From contig JAQJZZ010000010.1 of NCBI GenBank assembly GCA_030077755.1, positions 5,704,001-5,768,000 on the forward strand: DNA of 64,000 nt, written 5' to 3'. Position 1 is the stretch's first letter; every line of letters starts with the position of its first letter. The DNA is from Filosporella fistucella (lineage: Eukaryota; Ascomycota; Leotiomycetes; Helotiales). Position numbers and translations under genes: made by a program. The notes below the pieces were generated by a model. It searched no databases and was not told where the DNA came from. It saw only the letters and a list, made by a program, of their open reading frames with translations. This document shows positions 1 through 12,390 of this stretch, piece after piece.

Positions 1-2611
1 GAAATGGTGGGGGTATTTCTGGTGGGAGTGGATGGGGATATGGGTTGTCCTCGCACTTACACTCTTTTTGTCATTACTTTTGACAGCTTTCACTTTTTCA
101 CGTTGATTTTTCGGTGGTAGTTAGAGGGGATAAGATACGCAATTGTAATCTCGCTGCGTGGTGCAAAGGGGAAGTCGTACAGCTGATTGAATAAAATATT
201 CAAAATCATATTATAAACTCCCACTACTCAAGTGTGAATCTCATTCGTATCGCTATTGCTTCGCTTCATCATTGTAAAGATATTAGTTCTACTTACTTAC
301 TCATAGACTCTATCGCTGAATAACACAACGTCCCACGAAACGTTTCAACCCCTCATCAAAACATCATCTCTAGTACCTCTCTTTCCCATCCCATCCCTTC
401 ACCTCCCGCCTGACACCACAAACCTCCCATCACACCCTCTTCCCCGCATCCCAAACCCTCACCTCTATTTAGAAAATCCGGATAACCCACCCAAGCAAAA
501 GCACCTTACCTACCTTACCCCCATTCCTTAATCTCCCTCTCCCACCTTTCACCACCCAAAGCCTATGCCTATTCTTCCACTTCTATGCGCAAAAGCTTCT
601 CTTGCATCTATCGCATAGATATCTACACGTGCATAGCTGCTTGATCAGCGGGATTTTCTGGAGAGCATGAGTGCGGGATGGGATGGATGGTGGGGTATGC
701 TTGTGCTTAGGTTGAGCTTGTGCGTAAGTGCTTGGATGGGGAGAGGGTTTGATCTTCGAAACGGATTTTTCAGATGGGTGAATATGGGTTTTATGGATGG
801 GATGGAGATGGGACGGATGGTGTTTTGGGAGAGGGAGGAAGGGGGCTAGAGTGGATAGGGTTAGTGGTTTTTATGGAGTCCGTAGGCGAGGCAGTGGGAG
901 AGCTTTTTTTTTCGCCTCTTGCGAGTTTGAGAGAGAAACATGAGCTCTGTTTTGTTTTTGGTTTGTGAGAATGCGCAGTATTTGGTGGGTTCAGTTCTTT
1001 GAATTGTTGATTTGGGGAGAGAGGGTAGTGAGTAGAGGGGGGGGATAGGGAAGAATTGAATAGCATATTCATATGCTATCAATCCTCCCATTCCCATCTC
1101 GCCATCCATGTACGTCTCTGTTCCTCAAAATCTGCAGTAAGTTCCCCTTCTTTTCTTACCTCCTATGTTCAAATCCACGCTCCATGCGTACGCAAGAGTA
1201 CCCATAGAAGAAAACAACATGATGAGATCCCACCCTCAAACAATATCTTTAGGAAGAGCCGTATTAGGCTGGCATTCCCGAGAAAAAGTCCCTTGTGTTT
1301 GGTATCGTCATATGCAGCGAGGGATGGGGATGCTGGCTGTGCTTATAAACTGGGTTTCTGATGTTTTCTATTTAATTTTTTTTGGTTTCCTTTTGGTTAT
1401 GGGAGGGAGTTGGAGGAGAGAAGAAAAATGAGTGAGGGCTAATTGGATACAGAATCCGAGCTAGGTTTTGAGGGGAGGAGGAAGAGGGGGACTGTCGAAT
1501 GATGATGGCGAATCTTTGTTACGCGATCGAGAGGAGTATTGCCAATATCGAGGATGGGTTTGGAGTTGGGGTATATAGGTAGGATCCAACAAGGGGTAGG
1601 ATATACTTCGAAACAAAGGATTGGTTTCCGTGTCTGTTTGGGGCTGAACGGATAGATTTATCCAGCGACAGGGCGTTTGGGACGGATATACATGTGTCCA
1701 AACCGGTAGTTTGGTTTGGGTAGTGAGTTTGGTTTGTTTTTGGAGGTTTGAAGATATCTCCGAATCGGTATCGAAGGAATTGGGTATACCATGTTAGAGC
1801 TGGATAGGTGGTTCCGTTCTCGGGGGAAGGGAGCAAGTGCTGCTACCGGTAGTTTCTGAGGCTCAACAGTTTGAGTGTTCTAAGCTTCAAGTGAAGCTAT
1901 GAGTATTCAGACTATGCCTTGCAGTGTAGTTTGAGGCTCTGTCTGATCTGCCTCTCTCGTCTCGGTTGGTGGAAGAACCATGACCTTGAGGCTGAAGACA
2001 TCCTTGAGGGGGACCTTGGTAGAGTTGAGTCTATGACGATGATACTTTCGTTCACTTGTGTTTTAATCCATCCAATATACAATATCAGAAACTATCGATA
2101 AGGTTCATACTCTTGGATATCTACAATGAAACTCGTCAAAATGTCAGTGCCGTCAACATCAAATATTCTTACCCGTTCGTCGTATACTCTCATGAACACA
2201 GGGCGACCCTTATAATTCAAAACTTGAACCTGCTAAAGTACAATTGAGCTTAGAATAATGTTACGTATATAAGTTTTCGAAAATCTAGTCCAGTGAAATA
2301 TGGACATTTGGGGGATCCAATATGCCCATCATGATTTCCAAAATCGGCCACCAATAATTGCCATTGCCAAATGAAAACAGCATTTGCAGGAAGGCCAATC
2401 TTGCCTCTCTTGTTCAATTGGTTACATATCGACATCATTACCTAGACGTCACAAATGACAGTGGAAATTATTGCATCCAAAAATCCACATTTGATCACCG
2501 AAAACCTTATCGTCCACACGTGACTGCGCAAACCTTATCGCCTCCACACGCGTCTGAACGCGACTTTGACCTCCACATTATGTGAATTACGACCTGCCGT
2601 TGTTGCCAATC
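1..2611. other. intergenic, no gene seen
   Basis: No reading frame here has an ATG start, sensible composition and splice signals together. The stretch at roughly 300-560 is strongly C/T-rich on the plus strand, like fungal promoter or 5' leader sequence. The stretch at 660-1030 is G-rich with repeated GGATGG-type words. The last 100 bases before Mph1 form its promoter/leader. A gene with most of its body left of the window cannot be excluded. Confidence 0.5.
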
Positions 2612-5600
2612 ATGGATGAGGACGAGGATGAATACGGAGACATTCCGGATGCGGACTTAATAGAGGCATTTAGTCAACCATCTCAAACCCTCCCTCCACT
2701 ACGTTCATCCCCACGCCCCGGAAAGCGCAAACGAATCAGCGACGACATCGAAGACGAGAATGCCTCCAATAGACAGCGTCGCAGATCAAGAGCATCGAGT
2801 GGGAGTGACATTGGAAGTGGAGATGAGGAGGACGAGAATGAATCGTCCAAAAAGAAGAAGAAATATCTCATTCACATCGCAGACAAAGATGTGCCGGCGG
2901 GCAAAATCCTCGGTGCTACACAGGCAGCAGCTCTGCCAGATTCGAGTCCATGGAGGATAAGAGGTCCTTTATACATCAAGCCCAGACCTGAACCTCCAAA
3001 GCAACCTCAATTCACGGCTCAGAGGCAGTCTCAAGTCGCTGCCAACTTCTTTCAGAAGCGAGTTAGCAAACCACCGGAACGGCCAATAGTTCACCAAGAT
3101 CTAGAGGACTTTCCAGATGATTTCTTCTCTTCACCCGAAGAAAATACCTCCGCGCCAGTTATAATTGGATCTTCTCCATTACGAGAAACTCAAAGCTCTC
3201 TCTCTCGACAAAGACTAGTTGCGCCGCAACAAGGACTTCGACAGACTACACTTTTTGGAGGTCGTGCAGCAGACGAAATACCAGCATCTCAAGTGAAAAA
3301 AGTACACAATTTTATTGTCGACAAACCGCCTGAACCTCCAACTCATCATATTTTGGACAGAGAAGCTCTGAAAACCTGGGTATATCCTACAAATTTGGGA
3401 GCAATACGAGATTACCAATACAGTATTGTCAAGCATGGACTGTTCCACAATACGCTTGTGGCTCTTCCTACTGGTCTTGGGAAGACTTTTATTGCTGCTA
3501 CAATTATGTATAATTTCTACCGTTGGACCAAAACAGCCCAGATCGTGTTCGTTGCTCCTACAAAACCTTTAGTTGCTCAACAAGTCGATGCTTGCTTCAA
3601 TATTGTTGGAATACCAAGATCTCAAACAACGATGCTTACTGGAGAGCAAGTCCCAGCACTAAGAGCTGAAGAATGGGAAGACAAGCGAGTATTCTTCATG
3701 ACACCTCAGACTCTTGAGAATGATCTTTCTAGCGGAATTGCAGACCCGAAGAAAATTTGTCTCCTGGTTGTGGATGAAGCACATAGGGCAACTGGCAACT
3801 ATGCCTATGTAAAAGTCGTCAATTTTCTGCGCCGTTTCAACAAAAGCTATCGGATTCTGGCATTAACAGCTACCCCCGGTGCTACCGTCGAGTCTGTACA
3901 AGACGTTATCGACAATCTGGAAATTTCAAAGGTCGAGATCCGAACTGAAGAATCCATTGACATTCAGCAATACGTGCATCAAAGGAATATTGACCAAATC
4001 ATCCTCGATCCATCAGATGAGATGAACTTGATTAAAGGGCATCTTGCAAAAGCACTTCAGCCACTTGTCAATCAATTATGTGGACAGAAGGCCTATTACA
4101 ACAGCGACCCTATGGCTCTCACTCCGTTTGGTGTAATGCAAGCAAGGAAAGCTTGGTTCGCTTCAGAGGCAGCCAGAGGGGCAAGTATGGGCACGAAAGG
4201 TATGATGCATGCACTATTTAGTGTACTTGCATCTATTTCTCATCCCATCAAGCTCCTCAACTTCCATGGAATTGGGCCATTCTATTCTTCTGTCAGTGAT
4301 TTCCGTCGTGGTGTAATGGATGCAAAAACACCTCCCAAATACCGTACTCAGATCACAGAACATCCCGAATTCAAGAAAATGATGGACAGAGTGGCTTTGT
4401 GGTTGAGTAAAGAAGACTTTATCGGCCACCCGAAACTCACATACTTATGTGACACGATTCTGAACCATTTTCTGGATGCTGGTGAAGGAAGACTGGGTCA
4501 AGACGCTCCCCCATCAGCTACTAGAGTTATCGTTTTCTCGGAATATAGAGATAGTGCAGATGGCATTGCTCGAGTTTTGAACAAGCATGGTCCTATGATT
4601 CGAGCATCAGTATTTGTTGGGCAACAAGATTCCGTTCGATCAGCAGGTATGAATCAAGCAAAGCAGCAGGAGACGATAGACCAATTCAAGTCTGGGAGAT
4701 TTAATGTCCTCGTTGCCACCTCGATTGGTGAAGAAGGGCTGGACATTGGACAAGTCGATCTTATCGTATGCTACGATGCTTCTGCGTCACCTATTCGAAT
4801 GTTGCAGAGAATGGGAAGGACAGGGCGAAAGAGGGCAGGTAAAATTGTGTTACTCCTGATGCGAGGGAAAGAGGAGGATGCCTTCGTGAAGGCAAAAGAC
4901 AATTATGAGAAGATGCAAACGATGATAACTTCTGGAACTCGATTCAACTTCCGACATGATCTTTCCGTTCGAATACTACCCAGGGATATTACACCTGTTG
5001 TTGACAGGAGGATGATGGAAATTCCCATTGAAAATTCACAGGGCCTGCCGGAACCAAAACGCAGGCCGACGAGGATCAAGAAGAAACCGGCCAAGAAGTT
5101 TCATATGCCTGATGGGGTTGAGACTGGATTCCAAAAAGCATCAAGAGTATCAGCAGATGGAAGTATTGTGAAAGGTCTTGGGACGACTCCAAAGGCGAAA
5201 GAGACGAATAAAACCCAAGTTGCACCAATAATCCCGGTAGAGTCCGTCTTTTTGACACCAGAAGATGAATTGGAGCTGGAGCGACGCTATCAGAATGTAG
5301 ATGGGAGTGATCCCCAAGAAGTTGGTATGCCAGACATGAATGCTCAATTCATGTTCCAGAGATTCCTCCATCCTACAGTCAATGTTTCTCACGGTCATTT
5401 TACAGAGAGATGTGTCGAATTATTCAAGACTCTTGCGAGCTCTCAGCTGAAGGGGGATCGCTATTATAAGCCGTATGGCGATATCGCGCCCTCTCAAGAT
5501 TTCTTGGACCCACCTGCTCTGGTTGATGATGAGAATAAAGTTGTTCAGAGGACGGGCCAGCCAAAGAAGCCTGCAGCTATCAAGAAGGCCGTACCAGCCG

Positions 5601-6091
5601 CTATGAAGAATAAGCAAAAGGCTCCACGAAGAGCTCTAGCGGTGTCTGATATCGAAAGTGGAGAAGACGAAGTAGATCCTACACCTGATAGTGAAGGTGA
5701 AGGAGATGATCTGCTACACAGTGAAGCTCGCTCCATCGATCATGAGTCCGACGCGGGGAGCATTCAAGACTTCGTCGTTGAGGGTAATGGTTTCTCTAGC
5801 AGTCAAATCTTAGTACGCTCGTCAAGATCACCACCTCCCACAAGAGCACCAGCGCCGACCAAAGGGTCTTCCTATCATTCATCAGACGCCATTGTCGACG
5901 AGGATGACGAAGATGATTTGCCTGATCTATCTCAACTCAATGGCAGGAAGGCTTTTGTTCGGCCTGCTATTGAGCTGTCTGATGATGAAGAGGAGGTGGA
6001 TGAAGAGGATGCAAATGAAACTTTACGACCTGTCTCACGGGGGAGAGATAAGAGAAGGAGAGTTGTGGAGGAAACAGATAGTGATGAATAA
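2612..6091 (+). CDS. MPH1: ATP-dependent DNA helicase Mph1 (FANCM family)
   Basis: Single-exon gene of 1159 residues. It encodes a superfamily 2 DEAH helicase of the Mph1/FANCM/Hef family, which in yeasts remodels stalled replication forks and unwinds D-loops to favour error-free repair in the nucleus. Visible motifs are motif I with GLGKT at about residues 288-292, the DEAH box at 388-391, the SAT-like motif TATPG shortly after, and motif VI with [10 protein letters not shown] near 731. Between the helicase lobes lies the alpha-helical insert typical of the family. The N-terminal 100 residues are acidic then basic (possible nuclear localisation), and the C-terminal 250 residues are acidic and disordered. 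The start chosen is the first ATG in frame ([10 protein letters not shown]); the open frame extends 10 codons upstream but only to a GTG. Length and order match fungal Mph1. No intron is needed. Confidence 0.96.
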   Translation: MDEDEDEYGDIPDADLIEAFSQPSQTLPPLRSSPRPGKRKRISDDIEDENASNRQRRRSRASSGSDIGSGDEEDENESSKKKKKYLIHIADKDVPAGKILGATQAAALPDSSPWRIRGPLYIKPRPEPPKQPQFTAQRQSQVAANFFQKRVSKPPERPIVHQDLEDFPDDFFSSPEENTSAPVIIGSSPLRETQSSLSRQRLVAPQQGLRQTTLFGGRAADEIPASQVKKVHNFIVDKPPEPPTHHILDREALKTWVYPTNLGAIRDYQYSIVKHGLFHNTLVALPTGLGKTFIAATIMYNFYRWTKTAQIVFVAPTKPLVAQQVDACFNIVGIPRSQTTMLTGEQVPALRAEEWEDKRVFFMTPQTLENDLSSGIADPKKICLLVVDEAHRATGNYAYVKVVNFLRRFNKSYRILALTATPGATVESVQDVIDNLEISKVEIRTEESIDIQQYVHQRNIDQIILDPSDEMNLIKGHLAKALQPLVNQLCGQKAYYNSDPMALTPFGVMQARKAWFASEAARGASMGTKGMMHALFSVLASISHPIKLLNFHGIGPFYSSVSDFRRGVMDAKTPPKYRTQITEHPEFKKMMDRVALWLSKEDFIGHPKLTYLCDTILNHFLDAGEGRLGQDAPPSATRVIVFSEYRDSADGIARVLNKHGPMIRASVFVGQQDSVRSAGMNQAKQQETIDQFKSGRFNVLVATSIGEEGLDIGQVDLIVCYDASASPIRMLQRMGRTGRKRAGKIVLLLMRGKEEDAFVKAKDNYEKMQTMITSGTRFNFRHDLSVRILPRDITPVVDRRMMEIPIENSQGLPEPKRRPTRIKKKPAKKFHMPDGVETGFQKASRVSADGSIVKGLGTTPKAKETNKTQVAPIIPVESVFLTPEDELELERRYQNVDGSDPQEVGMPDMNAQFMFQRFLHPTVNVSHGHFTERCVELFKTLASSQLKGDRYYKPYGDIAPSQDFLDPPALVDDENKVVQRTGQPKKPAAIKKAVPAAMKNKQKAPRRALAVSDIESGEDEVDPTPDSEGEGDDLLHSEARSIDHESDAGSIQDFVVEGNGFSSSQILVRSSRSPPPTRAPAPTKGSSYHSSDAIVDEDDEDDLPDLSQLNGRKAFVRPAIELSDDEEEVDEEDANETLRPVSRGRDKRRRVVEETDSDE

Positions 6092-7845
6092 ATGGAATTT
6101 TAATCTCATGTTAAGACATAGCGTTGGAGTTTTGGCGAATGTAAATGTATGTGTATATGCAAGGGCTTGGAAAATTACTGTTCTGACAGGGAGTAAGGTA
6201 GACGCCGGGGCTGGGTATAAGAAGCTTAAAGGCTTGAGGGCAATGGGGAATAGGCAATATGAGATTAGTTTTGAGAGCAGCAATATATTGCTTGCTCATT
6301 TTTCTGCCTTGTTCCCATGAACGTGAGGCTGATGAGTCGTTAAAATACGTTCTCTTGCATCAAAATGAGAGAAGAAATATTGCCACACTAGTTTGCTTCG
6401 AGAATAGGTATGCTTCGAGGTACGGAAATAGGATTCAAGGCAACGAATTCAGGTCAAAATTGCCAAAATTTCAAGGTAAGTACAGTAAGTACCGCATGAA
6501 CAATCAAGAGTTTGAAGCACTGATTGGACGTTCTTCCAAGCCTAGAGTGTCATTGGTTCTGTTCTCTCACGCATCAAAACCGGTACAAATTAAGAATTAG
6601 CTATTAAGAAAGGAAAAACTAATTTATAATTAAGTGCTATTTTGTTTAACGTCAAATGTTTTGGGTATACATCCCATCGGTATTAAACGTAACGGCTGTC
6701 GGCTTCTAGCCGCTCTGACTCTCAGGTTAGGCGACACTTTTATAAAGCCTGAAAGAAATAAGAGTTCCTCAATACTAGAACCAGAATTGTATCCGCCCGC
6801 CTATCCATCCGAGCTCAAATCCAAAGGGTAGGAGTTGTATCAAAAAATACTCTAAGCTATATATAACAATGAGAGAATACTAATATCACTTTATTCAGAC
6901 TAAAAAAGAGTGCGTGGAAAAAAATTTAAAAAAAATCTTGGGGCCTAACTGGGGCTGAAGAACTGTTAGTAAATTGTTGAGACGAGAGAATGATGGATAA
7001 CATACATTGAACCCAGGACCTCACACAGTTGAGATTTGAAACCCAAAGCGTGAATTCTGCCACTGAACTATCAGGCCTTGTTGATGCAAGCGGGAGGCTT
7101 ATTTCAATTTTAATCATTAAGTTTGTGGAGCGGGGCTGGAATGGGATTACCCGAATACGAGGTACGGCATACTGGTAGAGTTACGGGATGGCAGAGCTGA
7201 ATCATTTACCTAGTATATACTGTACCCAGATCATTGACTTATGAGTACTGCGTGCGATGAATACTGTTATTAGAAGATGCAGCAGTTGAGATAGTAAAGT
7301 GGACATGATAGCTTATACTGTCACCTTTAGTTACTGCATATTGATTAGGATTTCCAGGCCATACAGGAGGGTACTCTGGTAGGTAGCCAAGGGTCCACAT
7401 TAGCGGTTGTGGGAACAATACCAGGCTAGGAAAAGTATATAGACTAGGTATATTGAATTACTTTCTTACTCAGGCTCTAGAGTGTTAGAGTGTCATCTAC
7501 CTGATCGCCGCAATTCTACTCGGGTCTGAGGCAATTGAGGAAGAGAGGGTGGGTTAAAGACCTCTATATTGAGAGATTTAGATGAGATAGGTATGAGTTC
7601 GAAGTTTGCTCAGAGGAATAAGATTTTGTACTCATTGGTAAAATTCTCAGTTATAGCTTTCATTACATACTTTATTTGATGTGTATAACTCCTACAGATA
7701 TGATTCTTCGCTCCCAACTTAACTAAACCTCAAAATGCTAGCCTTATACCAATCCTACACCTACCACTTCCCATATTTTGAAGCCGTTCGAAATCTCCCA
7801 AAAAAAATCTGTCAATATCTCACTCTTGTTACTTTCCTCCCAATT
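6092..7845. other. intergenic between convergent MPH1 and DUF1479 genes
   Basis: AT-rich spacer between the 3' ends of two convergent genes. It contains a degraded proline-tRNA-like element (annotated separately) and long A/T runs around 6840-6940. No protein gene is supported. Confidence 0.55.
6998..7077 (-). pseudogene. degraded tRNA-Pro(TGG)-like element
   Basis: On the minus strand the segment from 7077 begins GGCCTGA, followed by a box A-like word (TAGTTCAGTGG). An anticodon stem CACGC then pairs with GTGTG further on. The loop carries TTTGGGT, giving anticodon TGG (Pro), and about 14 extra bases sit after position 37, where fungal tRNA introns lie. Next come AGGTC and CTGGGTTCAAT, resembling box B of tRNA-Pro. 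The 3' half of the T-stem and the 3' acceptor strand that should pair with GGCCTGA are missing. It is therefore read as a tRNA pseudogene or the head of a tRNA-derived SINE, not a working tRNA. Confidence 0.5.
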
Positions 7846-9499
7846 CTAATCAAACCCTAATATCGCATTTCCCTCCCTGTCCAACTCACTGCTTGGTCTC
7901 CAAACCCTCTCTTCTGGTCTTCCCTCCTTCGTCAAATTTTCCTTAGCCCTTAACTTCAGAAAACCCATAGCTCTTAAAGCATCATCTCCAAGCCCAGCTA
8001 GAAATCTTAAATCAGCACGTTCTACATGTTCCGATTCTCCTTTCCCGCCAGGGAAGTCCGGGCCTGGGTGTCCGGAGAGGAAGGTACCGCGTTGAGAGAC
8101 GAGATAATTGAGGTTGGAGACGGTGGTGGGACAGGCTGGGATGTAGAGGACGGATGAGTCTGATTTTCCTGCGTGGAGGGAGTCGACTGCGTGAATTGCT
8201 GTTGGGAGTTAGTTCTGAAGTTTGTTTCGTGGAGGTGGGAAGAATCAGATAGGGAGGGTCTTACTATCACAGTGCCAGGCTACAAAGTCACCTGGGCTGA
8301 TTTGGGGTATTGAAACCATAGTATCTTTCAAATTGAGATGAGGATGGAAAACATCATTCAGTTCCTGTCCGTTTCCTGGATTTGCTCCATGCAATTCGGT
8401 AGTCATTTCCTTCCCTGACTTGAACCTCCAATTGCTAGGTCGCAGAAATTCAACTGATCCACCTCTCTTGGGATCGAGTGGATTTATCGGCTCGAAAAAC
8501 GGTCGAAGTAAGAAATACGCAGTAGCCAGTTGAAGAAGTGGATTGACAGAGAGTGTTCCTTCATGTGGACCCGTATGTGACATGCTTAACCAGCCTTGAA
8601 ACATGCGGAACATAGAGCACGAGCCTGATCCTTGGTAGAGATCACTATTGACTGGAATTCGACAGCTTGATTCCCAAGGGTCATACTCTTCCCATTTTCC
8701 AGCCCAGATCTTGTCGTATACGCTTCCAAGTCCGTAGCCGTTTGGTTCCCATCTCTCCACGCTACCGCCATCAACGTGTGGTCCAAGAGCAAATTGGCCG
8801 TCTCCAGGTTGGCGGATTCTCACGCGGTCAGCATAGGATAATGGTTGACTGGTTGAGATGAGGGCTTTATCGTCCTTTGAGTGCCATAGGTTCATGAGCC
8901 ACTTTTGGGCATCGAGCATATTTGGATGTGCTCTAGCTTTGACTTGAGGTTGGGACCAATATAATTCAAATACAGCTGGTTTATCAGCTGGGAAAGCTGA
9001 AAATGGTCAGCATTTTTCATGATAGACTCTATATATGCTAACCTTTTGTCGAGGGATTCAATTTGACATATTCCTCCACCTCTGTCTTATACGCTCTTGC
9101 TTCCGCCTCGGGTACAACTCCTTTAATCACAACCACCCCTCTTTTTTTGATCTCCTCGATAGACTCTGAACGAAGAGAATCTTTGGTACTAAAATCTATC
9201 TGAGGAATGATTTTCGAACCATGTTGCTTCACCAAATCATTCTCATCCTTCAATTGGCTCAAAAGTCGTTTCCAACTCGCAGCCACAGCATCTTCACTTC
9301 CTTGGATCAATTGTCGCTTAATATCGGCGAATCGTTCTGGGAGTGGTTCAGGCTTTTGTCCAGACAGTGAGACGAAGACGGATGAGATGTCCCCTTCTTT
9401 TCGAGCTGCTTGTGTTGCAACATTTCGCACGAGTCGCTGTGATCTGGAACTGAGTGTGATATTCAGGGGTGAGATTGATGATCTTTTTAATGCCAACAT
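7846..9499 (-). CDS. DUF1479 family protein, predicted mitochondrial Fe/2OG-type oxygenase
   Basis: Three exons on the minus strand: 9043-9499, 8265-8996, 7846-8198; 513 residues. Both introns are GT-AG (donors GTTAGC and GTAAGA; acceptors TTTCAG and AACAG) and the phases close exactly. The product belongs to the DUF1479 family (YbiU-like), predicted iron/2-oxoglutarate oxygenases of unknown substrate. A His-x-Asp pair is visible in LGPHVDGGS (about H226 and D228), and a distal His candidate lies in GDFVAWHCDTIHAVDS (H394 or H399), consistent with a facial-triad iron site. The N-terminus (MLALKRSSISPLN, then NVATQAARK) is rich in Arg/Ser and lacks acidic residues over about 30 positions, like a mitochondrial presequence. 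Family assignment is firm; iron dependence and location are inference from motif and composition. Confidence 0.88.
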
Positions 9500-10478
9500 G
9501 GTGAGGGGCTAAGCGAATATGAAAATGAATTGCAACACTGAAGGGTCAGAATCGAAGCTGTCTATATAGATGCTTCGGGCGGGCGCTAGTTGGGAATCCC
9601 ATGGGGGAAACTGTCGGTCTTTGATAACTTTCATGCTTGGAATCTTTCCAGAAGTGTTGTTAATGTGCGAGGATATCGGAGTAGGATGTCGGACTTCCTA
9701 TTTAGGAAACACCGCTGGCGGGGAGGTTCGGGGCTGGAAGTTAATCACTTCTCAGAGGCGACTTTCGGAAATCCTCGAATCATTCACAAGGCATGGTACA
9801 TACTCGCATTGTTGATTCATTTTCTCTTCTTTTGGAAATGAGACTCATGACAAGCTTTCATTCTCGTCTCAAATCTCTTTGTCTTGCTTTTTGCTTCCAG
9901 GGTTGAGACGCAGGTGTAGGAGATCGGATAAAGATTAGTAGTTCGAGGGTTGCTTGAGGTCATGGTACTTATTTACTCTTTGCAATAGGTCATTACAGAA
10001 TTACCTCGAATTGTATCAAGTATTTCGTGTCGTTCTGCACCTTCTCATGGTTATGGAAAGGATTGTAGTGAGTTTGGGGTAGGGAGCAAAGGCATGGGCT
10101 TTGGGTGTTGCTGCTACACAATGAGGTTTGCTGGGCAGAGTTATTTGACATAAGCCATGCAATATTCTTGCTCGAGGAAGGACACTATGGAAGCATGTTC
10201 AACCAAATTATAACAATTCACACGATATTGCAAATCACAATATCTATGGACAACAAATGATGATTCTCAATATATTTTGTGCGCCTAAAATACAATGATG
10301 CAATGTAGTGTGCAGCTAGAAATCACCGTTCTTCCATTCCAGGCAACGTTTCGTCCCCAAAATTACGGATCCGGAATCGCCAAGGTAAAGGTTCCTCCAA
10401 TGTCTTCCATTCTTACTGTAACATCCCAGCATGCACTGGTATCTTGAATTCACCTGAAACTCCCATGCAAAACCCCAT
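9500..10478. other. intergenic between DUF1479 and calnexin genes
   Basis: Holds the promoter of the DUF1479 gene (right of 9499) and the 3' region of calnexin (left of 10479), both transcribed leftwards. The short open frames at 9570-9841 have no recognisable product. Confidence 0.6.
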
Positions 10479-12390
10479 CTACGAGGAGCTGCGGGTAGCT
10501 CTCTTCTCAGCCTTGGCTTGTTCAGCACCGGTAGAGATAGCCTCTGCAACCTTGTCCTTAGCATCAACTGCTGCGGCCTTGGCATCAGATGCTGCCTTCT
10601 TGACCGCTGGTGGAGGAGTTGAGCCACCGGCGGAAACAACACCAATGATGATAGCGAGGAGAGTAACAATGACGGCGGCAATACCACCAGCGGCTTCGGG
10701 AACGAACTTTACAGCTTGGATGGGGTCTGATTGAGCGATGGTGAAGAAAAGATCAAGCTTCTCGCGGATGTAGTGAACTGGATCATCCATAAAGACGAGA
10801 TCAGATGGGGAACGGGCTGGCTTCTTCTCCTCAACGGCTGGCTTCTCAGCAAGCTCGATAAGTTGCTCAACTGGGTGCTTCTCCTTGAAGGTCTCTTCGG
10901 CGAACTTCTCAGCATCGGCAACGGAGTGACCAATGTAGATGTTGTCGAACAGGATATCGTTTTGCATGGTCCAGATTTCAAAACCGATAGCTCCCATTGG
11001 CTCGAGGTTAGCTGGGTGCTTGTCCTCGTAGTAATCTGGGTTCTTGATCTTTCTTGGAGCCCAAACGCCCTTGTATGCTGGGTTGTCAATGAAAGGTGCG
11101 GTCCACATGCCCTTGTAGGCTGGGTTCTTGATCATTGGCTTCCTGCGAGCTGTTAGCACTGTTCGTAGCAGAGGGAAGATGCTACTTACTCCCACTTCCC
11201 GCAACCAGAAACTTCGTCACACTTGGGGTTGGAAACAGTTGGTGCGACCCAATCTCCGTCCTCCTCATCATCCCAATCCTCTGGCTTAACGGCCTCTGGG
11301 TCAGGAATGGAAGTTGGCTCATCCTCAAGCCAATCCTCAGGCTTGGTAGCTTCCTCGTCAACAATCTCGTATGGCGCATCCTCATCCCAATCCTCTGGCT
11401 TCTTAGCCTCTGGATCAGCGATTCTGGCCTCATCAACCCAGGTGTCTGGCTTGCTGTCCTTTGGATCATCAATCTCCTTGGGTGGGTTGAATGGAGGTTG
11501 GAAGTCCTCAAGAAGGTTAGCTTCCTTGACTTGTTCACCGTTCAACTTGATGATAGCGGTGTTGTTGGGGTGAATAATCAAGGTGTAGAGTTCGGTGGTC
11601 TTGACAATTCTGGCAGCTGGGGCAGTTGCCAAGTGCTTCTCCTCATACTCGCCAGTCTTTGGGTTCTTGTGGTTGATGATCAAGTGGACCTTGTTGGTGG
11701 AACCACACTTGTCGGGACCGAACATGACAACGTAGGGGGAGGTGTTAGAGAACTCATCCTGGTGGAGAGCTTTGTTATCACGGAGGAGCTTCAAGTAAGC
11801 ACCACCACACTCAAGACCATCTGCACACTGTTAGTAAAGTGTCCAGAGTCTGCAGATACTCAATTGACTTACTTTGGAGCTTGACTTCGTATTGAACAAC
11901 CAAGGTCTTGCCCTTGTTATCAATTTTCTTTGGGAACTTGGCAGAGATGGCATGATGAGCTGCCGCGTTCTTGACAACAAGACCTTTGTCACCCTCCATG
12001 CCCTTATAGACATGTGGCTCTTCTACAGCCCATTCTCCAACATAAGCCCACTCCTCATCCTTATCAGAACCTTTTGTGTCCTTCTTGGCGTGAGATGGCT
12101 TCCATCGTGCATCCCAATCATCTGTGAATTGCTCGAGGAAATCGGCTTTGATGGTAGTGGGCTGGGGGATGACGTTAGTATGTCAATTGCATCGTAGAGA
12201 CCAGGGATTCGCATCAGCAGCTTACAGTGAAGGTAGGAAGCTCAATGGCAGTAGATGTGGATGAAGTAGCATCGCTGGCAACGCTGGAAACAGAGGAGCT
12301 AGCTTCGCTGAGAACAGATTGAGCATCAGCGTTGACGGAACCCGCCAGAAGAGCTGCCGCCGAGATGGCAGCAGTGGTGGAGAAACGCAT
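10479..12390 (-). CDS. calnexin, ER lectin chaperone
   Basis: Four exons: 12226-12390, 11873-12161, 11190-11820, 10479-11142; 582 residues. The introns have donors GTAAGC, GTAAGT, GTAAGT and CAG acceptors, with matching phases. Calnexin binds monoglucosylated N-glycans and retains folding glycoproteins in the ER membrane. Seen in order: a signal peptide ([17 protein letters not shown]), the beta-sandwich lectin domain including ECGGAY, and the calcium-binding KP(E)DWD-type repeats of the proline-rich P-domain. Then come the paired GxW(A/K)xxxIxNPxY repeats (three copies of NPAY/NPDY within 60 residues), the lectin-domain return strand ([15 protein letters not shown]), and one transmembrane helix at about 512-531. 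The cytosolic tail is short, Ala/Lys-rich and ends RATRSSS. Length matches fungal calnexins. Confidence 0.97.

Noticed and set aside
11135..11884. 249-codon plus-strand open frame
   Set aside because: Antisense shadow of calnexin; Leu/Trp/Ser-rich product with no domain.
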